Of a DNA stretch of 7,759 nucleotides, positions 1 to 5,455 are shown one piece after another (position 1 is the stretch's first letter; the number at the start of each line of letters is the position of its first letter). Below the pieces are notes generated by a model. The model made no database searches, was not told where the DNA came from, and worked only from the letters and a program-made list of their open reading frames with translations. This DNA is from an uncultured Ignavibacteria bacterium (GTDB lineage: Bacteria; Bacteroidota; Ignavibacteria; Tepidaquicellales; Tepidaquicellaceae). The DNA is taken from positions 1 through 7,759 of the forward strand of contig CALJIG010000029.1 in the NCBI GenBank assembly GCA_937974175.1, written 5' to 3'. The position numbers and the translations under genes were made by a program.

Positions 1-36
1 AATAATTATTAATATAGAAATAAAAGCAGCCCAATC

Positions 37-44
37 AAAGGAGG
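37..44 (+). promoter_or_regulatory. Strong Shine-Dalgarno for the 695-aa secreted protein
   Basis: AAAGGAGG lies six bases before the ATG at 51, close to ideal spacing, and fixes the start. The other genes in this window have A-rich leaders without a comparable motif, so this is the one start with an anti-SD match of this strength. No convincing promoter is visible in the 36 bases before it. Confidence 0.8.
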
Positions 45-50
45 ATTTTT

Positions 51-2138
51 ATGAAATTCTTTCTATCGGCAATACTACTGTTAAGTATTGTATCACTGTT
101 AACCGGCTCTACCCCCTCATATTCTAATTCGGTCTTCACACCTGAAGAAATAAAACAGCTCTCATCTATACCTGTAAAAATTTATTTCAACGGAGAGCAT
201 TACTACAGCGATAAATTCAGATTTAATTTAACCGATGAAAAGCGTCGCATGGAGATATATAAATCAGAGGAAAACGATAACGCAGATTTTCTATCTATGA
301 TACCTTTAACATTAGATAGAAATTATTATGATTTGCAGACAAACAACAGCCCTCAGTTAATCTGGCAAAACCCCAATAATATTAATGATGTTCACGCAGT
401 ATATACATTTTCTTCAGAGCCAACGGTATGGAGCGACAGGGGAGTTCAATATTTTTATTCCAGTGATAAAGGTGCTACATGGAGTATAACACCGAATGTA
501 TCCGGCAGTTCAAATTCCGGCTTTCCTGTTATATCCGGACTAAGCAGTGGCGTACCTGTAATAGCTGCACACTATCGTCCCGCATCCATCATTAAGACGG
601 CAATATTTATAGATGCATTTCCCGGACTTGGTTCATTTTCTTCCTACGAGCCGGGCGGCGGATATCTTTGGCCAAAAATTGCCGGCGGAGAGAATGTAAA
701 CCTTACCAACAAATATTTCTTCCTTTCATCATCTTCCGATTCGCTTAAGTATAATAAAGCAAGCAGTTCGCTTGGTAATTTTTCTGGTTATAATCATGTT
801 GGTAAATCTTCCGGGGGCGCTTATTCAATAGCAGCGGGAATTCAGGGAATTATAGGTATTGCATATGTTAACAAAGATGCAGCAACAGATAATTTCGGCG
901 ACGTAATGTTTATGCAGTCAACTAATAATGGCGAAACATTTTCATCAGCCCAAAAAATATTTGATGCAAACTTTGCAACGGATTCACTAGCAGGCTTTAT
1001 GGGAATTTCAATAATTTACAGATACGGAAATCAACCTTACGTTGCATTTGAAACAGTAAAACAGAATACGATTGGAAATTATTTTCCCGGAGCGCCAAGC
1101 AAAATACGGGTGTGGTCATCTGCAATTAATGGCGGTCAAAGTATTGTAATCGCAGATTCCAATAATATACGCTATGCGCCTACAAGAGGAACAACAGATT
1201 TAGAAGCGCCTATTTGCAGACCGGCTTTGGGACTCAGTTCATCAGGTACTGTTATTTATTGTGCGATGATGGTTCAGAATGCAAACACTGGCGGAGCAGA
1301 TACAACAAGCTATAATGATATCTACATTTCCTATGCATCCGGCGCAACGTTTTCCTCTCCAAGAAGAATGAATCCGGCTGCTCCACGAAACGATTGGACT
1401 TATCCTTCACCATCAAATTATATTGCTCTTCCACCGTTCTCAAATGTAATAAATTTAGTTGTACAGCGGGATACAATTCCCGGCAGCAATGTTAATACTC
1501 CGAATGCCGCAACAGATGCAAGATTATTTTATATTACTGCAGATGCTATGTCCAATACAATACTCACTGCTCCTTCACTTTTTTCTCCCTTAAACGGGCA
1601 GCAAAATGAGAGATTAGATCCCGGTTTTAGCTGGGGTTATAGCGGACCATATTCAGATTTTCAATTATCAACATCCAATACTTTTTCAACTATTCTGCAC
1701 TCGGTTAGAGTTTCCGAAAATTTTTACCAATTACCCTTAGGGATTTTAAGCGATCAGGTCACATATTTCTGGAGGGTGAGAAAGTTTGTTAATAATGAGT
1801 ACAGCAATTGGTCACTAACTTACAGTTTCAGAACGGGGATTGCGGCGGTAAATAATATTACTACCTCGATACCTGATAAATTTTTCCTGTACAATAGTTA
1901 TCCCAATCCGTTCAATCCGTTGACTAAAATTAAATTTGATTTGCCGAAAAACTCATTGGTTAAAATAAGTGTTTTTGATTTAAACGGCAGGATAGTCAAT
2001 GAACTTGTAAATGAAATTCTTCAGGCAGGAAGCTATGAAACGGAATTCAATGGTGTCAATTTATCCAGCGGAGTTTACTATTACAGAATTGAAGCAAATG
2101 AATACACTTCGGTGAAAAAAATGATTTTAATAAAATAG
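51..2138 (+). CDS. Secreted Asp-box protein with T9SS type A sorting domain
   Basis: A 695-aa exported protein of unknown substrate. Residues 1 to about 25 form a signal peptide (MKFF, a hydrophobic LLLSIVSLL run, then a Ser-rich cleavage zone). Residues 100-500 look like a sialidase/BNR-type beta-propeller: one good Asp box (SSDKGATW, 137-144), a degenerate one (STNNGETF, 290-297) and a weaker one near 428-434. Residues 507-596 resemble a fibronectin III domain (SPLNG...DPGFSW...YFWRVR). Residues 607-695 are a T9SS type A C-terminal domain: YPNPFNP at 617-623, KIKFDLP, VFDLNGR, LSSGVYYYRI and a final KKMILIK. In this family that domain directs export across the outer membrane and is then removed, with the cargo released or anchored to the surface. 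No sialidase catalytic Arg triad could be confirmed, so enzymatic activity is not claimed. It appears to be a single-gene unit with its own hairpin terminator. Confidence 0.9.
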   Translation: MKFFLSAILLLSIVSLLTGSTPSYSNSVFTPEEIKQLSSIPVKIYFNGEHYYSDKFRFNLTDEKRRMEIYKSEENDNADFLSMIPLTLDRNYYDLQTNNSPQLIWQNPNNINDVHAVYTFSSEPTVWSDRGVQYFYSSDKGATWSITPNVSGSSNSGFPVISGLSSGVPVIAAHYRPASIIKTAIFIDAFPGLGSFSSYEPGGGYLWPKIAGGENVNLTNKYFFLSSSSDSLKYNKASSSLGNFSGYNHVGKSSGGAYSIAAGIQGIIGIAYVNKDAATDNFGDVMFMQSTNNGETFSSAQKIFDANFATDSLAGFMGISIIYRYGNQPYVAFETVKQNTIGNYFPGAPSKIRVWSSAINGGQSIVIADSNNIRYAPTRGTTDLEAPICRPALGLSSSGTVIYCAMMVQNANTGGADTTSYNDIYISYASGATFSSPRRMNPAAPRNDWTYPSPSNYIALPPFSNVINLVVQRDTIPGSNVNTPNAATDARLFYITADAMSNTILTAPSLFSPLNGQQNERLDPGFSWGYSGPYSDFQLSTSNTFSTILHSVRVSENFYQLPLGILSDQVTYFWRVRKFVNNEYSNWSLTYSFRTGIAAVNNITTSIPDKFFLYNSYPNPFNPLTKIKFDLPKNSLVKISVFDLNGRIVNELVNEILQAGSYETEFNGVNLSSGVYYYRIEANEYTSVKKMILIK

Positions 2139-2160
2139 AGTTATTAAATTTTTAATAAAA

Positions 2161-2192
2161 AATCCCGTAGACAATAATCTGTTTACGGGATT
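2161..2192 (+). terminator. Hairpin terminator after the T9SS cargo gene
   Basis: A 12-bp stem (2161-2172 with 2181-2192, one G-U pair) closes an 8-base loop and is followed by TTTCATTTG. An A-rich run (2157-2162) precedes it, so it could also act from the other strand. It sits 22 bases after the stop codon at 2136-2138. Confidence 0.8.
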
Positions 2193-2314
2193 TTCATTTG
2201 TCCAAAATAACAGAATGAACAATTCTATTGTTTTATACAAACTATCAATGCCTTCTCTGAATTCATATTCTTTCCTTTCCTTTTAATGATTCTTAAGGTA
2301 GCAAATAAAAACAA

Positions 2315-2333
2315 ACGGGGCTTTACGCCCCGT
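2315..2333 (-). terminator. Rho-independent terminator of the hydrophilin-like gene
   Basis: ACGGGGC (2315-2321), loop TTTAC, GCCCCGT (2327-2333) gives a 7-bp GC-rich stem. Read on the minus strand it is followed by TTTGTTTTTATTT, a classic U-tract. It lies about 60 bases after the stop of the minus-strand gene ending at 2394. Confidence 0.85.
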
Positions 2334-2349
2334 CTTCGTTCAAGAATTC

Positions 2350-2373
2350 GTCCCGTAACCCCAGATACGGAAC
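2350..2373 (-). other. Additional 3'-UTR hairpin upstream of the terminator
   Basis: On the minus-strand transcript GUUCCGUA and UACGGGAC pair in an 8-bp stem with one G-U pair and an 8-base loop. It lies between the stop codon at 2394 and the terminator at 2315-2333 and has no U-tract of its own, so it is more likely a stabilising or regulatory structure than a second terminator. This is inference from base pairing only. Confidence 0.45.
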
Positions 2374-2393
2374 TGTTCTAAACAATCTTTATA

Positions 2394-2747
2394 TTATTTT
2401 ACATTCCTTTGGCTTTCATCGCCTGTAACTTTTTTTTGTGAGCTGTCTTTATTTGTTCCTCTGGAACTTGTCTCATCATCTTTCTCTGACTCACCTAAAT
2501 CGTTTGTTCTTTTTGATGTGTCAGTAATTTCTTTATCACCGCCGCCGATTCTTTCAGAGCTTCCTGTTTGCCCCTGATTAGAACCCTGTGAACCTGATTG
2601 ATTTGAACCGCCGCCTTGTCCTTGTATCTGAGATTGTTGTCCTGGATTTTGTGTATCTGTTCCTGAACCGCTTTGTCTGTTTCTGTCGTTTTCAGAATTT
2701 TTATTCTGCGTTCCTGTGTTCTCTGTGTTTCTGTTTGTGTTATCCAT
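2394..2747 (-). CDS. Disordered hydrophilin-like protein
   Basis: A 117-aa protein made almost wholly of Gly, Ser, Asn, Gln, Thr, Asp, Glu, Lys and Arg. Eighteen residues are Gly (about 15%). There is no Ala, Cys, His, Phe, Trp or Tyr, the only Met is the start, and very few aliphatic residues occur. Residues 1-65 are N/Q/G/S-rich and 66-117 are more charged. No signal peptide or membrane segment is seen, so it is probably cytoplasmic. The composition matches hydrophilins and LEA-like stress proteins, which are high in Gly and very hydrophilic and are linked to osmotic or desiccation stress; this is a similarity of composition, not homology. It lies just downstream of a DUF892 gene but behind a terminator and is followed by its own, so it is an independent unit. 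Low-complexity ORFs can be spurious, but the dedicated terminator and strand agreement with its neighbours support it. Confidence 0.72.
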   Translation of the reverse strand: MDNTNRNTENTGTQNKNSENDRNRQSGSGTDTQNPGQQSQIQGQGGGSNQSGSQGSNQGQTGSSERIGGGDKEITDTSKRTNDLGESEKDDETSSRGTNKDSSQKKVTGDESQRNVK

Positions 2748-2914
2748 AATTTTTAATCTGTTTAAGTTTTAAACTAATATCTTCTTGTTTTTCAAATCAT
2801 GTACCAAAGAGAGGATATTAAAATCTGATTATTCGGGGTTAAAAATAAAGGATACAATTTCTAAAAATGACATTGATGACATAAGACTGAATTTATTAAC
2901 AATAGAAAAAACAA

Positions 2915-2948
2915 AAACCCTTCACAAAATATTTTTTGTAAAGGGTTT
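2915..2948 (-). terminator. Terminator of the lipoprotein-permease-DUF892 operon
   Basis: AAACCCTT (2915-2922) pairs with AAGGGTTT (2941-2948). After a single C-A mismatch, ACAAAA pairs with TTTTGT around a TATT loop, giving a long interrupted stem. On the minus strand it is followed by a T-rich run (TTGTTTTTTCTATT). It lies 54 bases after the DUF892 stop codon. Confidence 0.82.
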
Positions 2949-2949
2949 C

Positions 2950-2969
2950 AGCTGAAGAATATTTCAGCT
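2950..2969 (-). other. Second inverted repeat in the DUF892 3'-UTR
   Basis: AGCTGAA (2950-2956) and TTCAGCT (2963-2969) form a 7-bp stem with a 6-base loop, only one base from the terminator hairpin. In the minus-strand transcript it comes first, between the stop codon and the terminator. It may protect the 3' end of the message. Function is inferred. Confidence 0.4.
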
Positions 2970-3002
2970 TAAGGAGAAATAAATTTTGCAATTTATCCTT
3001 TC

Positions 3003-3566
3003 TTATTTTCGTTTTTTAGCTGCCGGTTTTTTCTTCGGTGTTTCTTCTTCATCATCATCTTCTTCGCTTTCACCGTTCATTGCTTCAGGATTTAATTCCT
3101 CCGAAATAGCTGTAAGCTTTTCATCGGCTCCTTTTTCTTCTTCAAGAGTTTCATTCAGTAACTCTTCAACCTCTGTGTAACCAAGCAGTCTTGCATATGT
3201 AGCTGCGCAGCCATAGCTTGCAATTTCATAATGCTCAACTTTTTGCGCTGCGCAGATAAGAGCAACATCCATTACTTCCGGAGTTGCATCTTCTTCCATA
3301 AGCTCTTTACCTTCTTCTACAAGACCTTCCATAGCTTTGCATTTTTTCCCGGAGAGGCTTTTGCCTCCTGCAAGTTTTGAAATTTTATCAAGTCTTTCAA
3401 TCTGTCCTTCTGTTTCTGCAAGGTGATCAGTAAATGCCTGCTTCAGTTCAGGTGATGTTGCTGCCTTTGCCATTTTAGGCAATGCTTTTGTTAATTGTTT
3501 TTCAGCGCTGTAAAGATCTTTTAATTCGTCCATTAAAAAATCTTCAAGATTTTTCATTTTAGCCAT
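3003..3566 (-). CDS. DUF892 (YciE/YciF) ferritin-like protein with polyampholyte tail
   Basis: A 187-aa four-helix protein of the DUF892/YciF family, a ferritin-like group induced by osmotic, oxidative and general stress in other bacteria; its biochemical role is not settled. The family pattern is clear: helix 1 has DELKDLYSAEKQL (13-25, Glu14 and Glu22), helix 2 has HLAETEGQIERL (48-59), helix 3 has KVEHYEIASYG (109-119) and helix 4 has LLNETLEEEKGAD (136-148). These Glu and His residues are the likely di-metal ligands. The E. coli homologue ends near residue 166; here a tail from about 160 runs first strongly acidic (EEDDDEEE) and then lysine-rich (KKKPAAKKRK). There is no signal peptide, so it is cytoplasmic. 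It is the last gene of a three-gene operon, 20 bp after the permease-family gene. The start ATG at 3566 has only an A-rich leader. Confidence 0.92.
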   Translation of the reverse strand: MAKMKNLEDFLMDELKDLYSAEKQLTKALPKMAKAATSPELKQAFTDHLAETEGQIERLDKISKLAGGKSLSGKKCKAMEGLVEEGKELMEEDATPEVMDVALICAAQKVEHYEIASYGCAATYARLLGYTEVEELLNETLEEEKGADEKLTAISEELNPEAMNGESEEDDDEEETPKKKPAAKKRK

Positions 3567-3586
3567 GGTGATTTTTGTTTTTTAAA

Positions 3587-4090
3587 TTAATTATTGTTTG
3601 TTTTTGCTTTTGAGTTTTTACTCGTTATACTTTTCTTAGGTAGTTCTTTTGTATTTCCTTTGCCGGTTATTTCTGAAATTTTTGCATAGTGCTCACGAAG
3701 CGCTTTCAAATCCTCTTCGCATAAATTTTCCGCATCCACAAGTTCATTGCTTGCACCGCCCATTGAATAAATCAATTCATCCAGCTTAAGCTGCAAAGCT
3801 AATGAGTCTTTATTCTGACTATGCTGAATAATAAATACCATAAGAAAAGTGATAATCGTCGTTCCGGTATTTATCACCAGCTGCCAGGGTTCCGAGTAAT
3901 CAAACATAGGACCGGTTGCTGCCCATACAACTACAAATCCTAATGCGATAGTAAATGCCGGCGCACTTCCTGTAAAAGTTGTTATGCTTCCCGCAGCTTT
4001 TTCAAACGTGCTTATCTTTTTAGTTTTGATCTTCTTTATCTTATTCTGGCTGTCCTTTTCAATATTATTCTTTTCCTTTTTAGTCGCCAT
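3587..4090 (-). CDS. Low-affinity iron permease family membrane protein
   Basis: A 167-aa inner-membrane protein. A Lys-rich cytoplasmic-looking N-terminus (1-28) is followed by FEKAAGSITTFTGSAPAF, a first membrane span at about 45-63 (ending WAATGPMFDYS), then WQLVINTGTTIITFLMVFIIQ (second span, 69-89) and HSQNKDSLALQLKLDELI. These are hallmarks of the low-affinity iron permease family (PF04120), named after yeast Fet4. Bacterial members of this size keep only two spans, so transport of iron is not demonstrated for them. The Lys-rich tail continues to residue 167. Its ATG shares one base with the stop codon of the upstream small lipoprotein (TAATG), implying translational coupling, and a ferritin-like gene follows 20 bp later, which fits a joint role in metal or stress handling. 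Confidence 0.88.
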   Translation of the reverse strand: MATKKEKNNIEKDSQNKIKKIKTKKISTFEKAAGSITTFTGSAPAFTIALGFVVVWAATGPMFDYSEPWQLVINTGTTIITFLMVFIIQHSQNKDSLALQLKLDELIYSMGGASNELVDAENLCEEDLKALREHYAKISEITGKGNTKELPKKSITSKNSKAKTNNN

Positions 4091-4269
4091 TATTTACCGC
4101 CGAAACTTTTAAACAATAATGCTATAATACCGACAATTGCTACAACGGCAATTACTCCAACCCATATACCGGCTTTGAAAATACTTTCTATTGCTCCGCA
4201 TCCGGGCAACACGGTTAAGGCTGATACTGCAATTACTAAAAGACTGGGTATAAGAAAATTCTGTTTCAT
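4090..4269 (-). CDS. Small 59-aa lipoprotein with one membrane-like helix
   Basis: A short gene that is easily missed. It encodes a basic start (MKQN), a hydrophobic stretch and a lipobox-like LPGC with Cys24, so lipid attachment after signal peptidase II cleavage is likely, although Pro at -2 is unusual. The mature part begins CGAIESIFKAG and continues into a second hydrophobic segment at about 35-52 (VGVIAVVAIVGIIALLF), ending in a Lys/Gly tail. Similar tiny proteins with SCGAIxxIFKAG-like starts are common in Bacteroidota and are often labelled phosphatidate cytidylyltransferase, which a protein this small cannot be. Function unknown. The TAA stop overlaps the ATG of the permease-family gene by one base, a strong sign that it is real and co-translated. 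It is the first gene of the operon. Confidence 0.82.
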   Translation of the reverse strand: MKQNFLIPSLLVIAVSALTVLPGCGAIESIFKAGIWVGVIAVVAIVGIIALLFKSFGGK

Positions 4270-4377
4270 ATTTTTAATTTTTGATTTGCGGCATTTATAT
4301 TTTTACTTCTGTGCTTTTATTAACCATAAATTGTGCCATATCGGACTTTTTGACTGTACAAATTAAAGCGACATAAT

Positions 4378-4404
4378 AATATATTGATAAATCAAATATA
4401 TATT
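4378..4404 (-). promoter_or_regulatory. Candidate promoter/dyad upstream of the stress operon
   Basis: On the minus strand TATATTTG (complement of 4393-4400) matches the TAnnTTTG -7 element known from Bacteroidota promoters, about 120 bases before the lipoprotein ATG. No well-spaced -33 element is seen (the nearest TTG is 24 bases away), so this is weak. The motif lies in an imperfect AT-rich dyad (ATATATTGA, then TCAAATATAT) that could be an operator. Confidence 0.3.
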
Positions 4405-4482
4405 GAGGTCAGTTTTGACAGCTTCAATTATTTCAAAAAATGATGAACTAAAAATTGCAAAGATTTGCACGAAAATATTAAA

Positions 4483-4510
4483 TTTTATATGCCATTGCTG
4501 TCATATAAAA
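4483..4510. repeat. Perfect 9-bp inverted repeat, 10-base spacer
   Basis: TTTTATATG (4483-4491) and CATATAAAA (4502-4510) are exact reverse complements separated by CCATTGCTGT. It lies 118 bases past the stop of the P-loop NTPase gene and about 215 bases before the first gene of the stress operon, both on the minus strand. It could be a regulator binding site or, read on the minus strand with TTTAATATTTT behind it, a weak terminator for the NTPase. Confidence 0.45.
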
Positions 4511-4608
4511 AACAATATTGTCTAAGTAGTATACAGGTTGATTGGACTTTATTGCAGGGGATTGCCCCGATGTGTACAGTTATTTTTTACTTCTAATTGT
4601 ACTGATGT

Positions 4609-4648
4609 TATTCAGAATTATTCAGAATTATTCAGAATTATTCAGAAT
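4609..4648 (-). repeat. 4 x 10-bp tandem repeat spanning a stop codon
   Basis: Four exact copies of TATTCAGAAT on the plus strand (ATTCTGAATA on the coding minus strand). The NTPase reading frame enters the array and its TAA stop (4628-4630) is made by it, so the last residues (ILNNSE) are repeat-encoded and about half of the array lies beyond the stop. Confidence 0.9.
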
Positions 4649-5149
4649 ATTTTTCAGAAAATCTTTTACAGCTTTTCTGCTTTTTAAAACTATGATGTTT
4701 TTATTTTTATATTCTTCCAGATATTTTTCAATTCGCGGGGCGGTGTGTTTACGAAAAGTCACTATCCACGAAAAAAACTTTAAATCAAAATTCTCCGCAC
4801 AGCCTTCTGCCATATCGGGTCTTTCTTTCTTTGAAAAATTTCTTTTCAGTGCTCCCCAAAAGCATAAAGGAATTGGCATATCTAAATAAATTATTGTATC
4901 AGCCCTTTCTGCGCGAATAGGAATTGAGTTATTATAATTTCCCTCAATAATCCATGTATCCTGAGCGGCAAGTGTTTTCTGCTTTTCGAAAAATTCAGCT
5001 CTGTCACTTTCTACCCAGCCCGGCTTCCAGAACATTACATCAAGATGATATAGGGGAATGTTCAGCGCCGGTGCCAGCTCACGTGCTAAGGTCGATTTGC
5101 CTGCTCCTCCGCAGCCTATTATCATTATACGTTTCATTATGCGTTTCAT
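4628..5149 (-). CDS. P-loop NTPase, DNA topology modulation protein/FlaR-like kinase family
   Basis: A 173-aa cytoplasmic nucleoside-kinase-like protein. The Walker A motif GCGGAGKST occupies residues 12-20, followed by LARELAPALNIPLYHLD (conserved Asp37), FWKPGW, WIIEGNY at 66-72, a Walker-B-like strand (DTIIYLDMP, 84-92) and a basic lid region around 102-108. This order is typical of adenylate-kinase-like proteins often annotated as topology modulation protein or FlaR; the true substrate is unknown. The start is ambiguous: the first 24 bases are a 12-bp tandem duplication giving MKRIMKRIM, and relatives normally carry only one MKRIMIIG, so translation could begin at 5137 instead of 5149. 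The stop lies inside a 10-bp repeat array. No Shine-Dalgarno is visible, and a large repeat begins only 12 bases upstream, so any promoter must lie in that repeat. Confidence 0.85.
   Translation of the reverse strand: MKRIMKRIMIIGCGGAGKSTLARELAPALNIPLYHLDVMFWKPGWVESDRAEFFEKQKTLAAQDTWIIEGNYNNSIPIRAERADTIIYLDMPIPLCFWGALKRNFSKKERPDMAEGCAENFDLKFFSWIVTFRKHTAPRIEKYLEEYKNKNIIVLKSRKAVKDFLKNILNNSE
5126..5149 (-). repeat. 12-bp tandem duplication at the NTPase start codon
   Basis: ATGAAACGCATA and ATGAAACGTATA lie head to tail on the minus strand with one difference. The duplication is in frame and creates a second possible ATG start at 5137; a third Met follows at 5125. Confidence 0.85.
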
Positions 5150-5195
5150 TTTTTGTTCAGCCGGATTCTTAAATCAATTACGAATTCCAAATTAC

Positions 5196-5223
5196 TGCGA
5201 TAGCAGTCCCGTCTTTAGCGGGA
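5196..5223. repeat. 28-base double-hairpin insert in repeat copy 1
   Basis: In copies 2 and 3 the corresponding place has the heptamer remainder GAATTA; copy 1 has 28 different bases there. With their borders they form two adjoining hairpins: ACTGC-GATA-GCAGT (5194-5207) and GTCCCG-TCTTTAG-CGGGAC (5206-5224). It may be a small inserted element or the ancestral sequence lost from the other copies. Confidence 0.7.
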
Positions 5224-5423
5224 CGAGTTACGAATATTGTTGCTGGTTAATTGCTAATTGTTAATTGTAAATTGTTAACTGTTAACTGTTAACTGTTAAC
5301 TGTTAACTGTTAATTGCAAATTGAAATATTGTCGGGTTTTTGACGGGTTTTCAATAACCGGTATTGTAAAAACAACACTGTCATTTTTTTGGTAATATAT
5401 ACCTGTCATGGTAACCAAAAATT

Positions 5424-5455
5424 CTCCCCTTGAGGGGAGTCCCGACGAAGTCGGG
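5424..5455. repeat. Twin GC-rich hairpins in core copy 1
   Basis: CTCCCC-TTGA-GGGGAG (5424-5439) and CCCGAC-GAA-GTCGGG (5441-5455) are separated by one base. An alternative pairing joins CTCCCC at 5424-5429 with GGGGAG at 5453-5458, making one large branched structure. Read on the minus strand, the first hairpin is followed by AATTTTTGG and could terminate transcription. Confidence 0.8.

Larger units (their letters stand above)
4270..4627. other. Intergenic region between stress operon and P-loop NTPase
   Basis: These 358 bases hold no gene that can be supported. They contain the candidate promoter dyad at 4378-4404, a 9-bp inverted repeat at 4483-4510, a small GGGG-ATTG-CCCC hairpin at 4557-4568 and the beginning of a 10-bp tandem repeat at 4609. 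Confidence 0.6.

Noticed and set aside
1252..1476. Minus-strand 74-aa ORF inside the T9SS cargo gene
   Set aside because: Shadow of a clearly coding frame; no signal, domain or RBS.
51..2138. Sialidase enzyme
   Set aside because: Asp-box motifs are structural and occur in many beta-propellers; no catalytic Arg triad or Tyr/Glu pair could be identified.
2760..2774. GTTTAA-GTT-TTAAAC dyad just upstream of the hydrophilin-like start
   Set aside because: Very AT-rich and only 6 bp per arm, so it may well be chance; no promoter elements could be tied to it.
2986..3180. Plus-strand Ser-rich 64-aa ORF
   Set aside because: Antisense of the acidic/lysine tail of the DUF892 gene; the serine run reflects GAA/GAT codons read backwards.
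4175..4366. Plus-strand 63-aa ORF
   Set aside because: Opposite strand of the small lipoprotein gene, which has a lipobox and a coupled stop/start; this ORF has neither.
4412..4440. TTGACA on the plus strand as a -35 box
   Set aside because: No acceptable -10 lies 16-18 bases downstream and no plus-strand gene follows.
4542..4889. Plus-strand 115-aa ORF
   Set aside because: Antisense shadow of the P-loop NTPase; its repeated residues come from the 10-bp tandem array.
5058..5264. Plus-strand ORFs of 68 and 72 aa over the NTPase start and repeat
   Set aside because: They lie opposite the well-supported P-loop NTPase gene and run into repeat sequence; no recognisable protein features.
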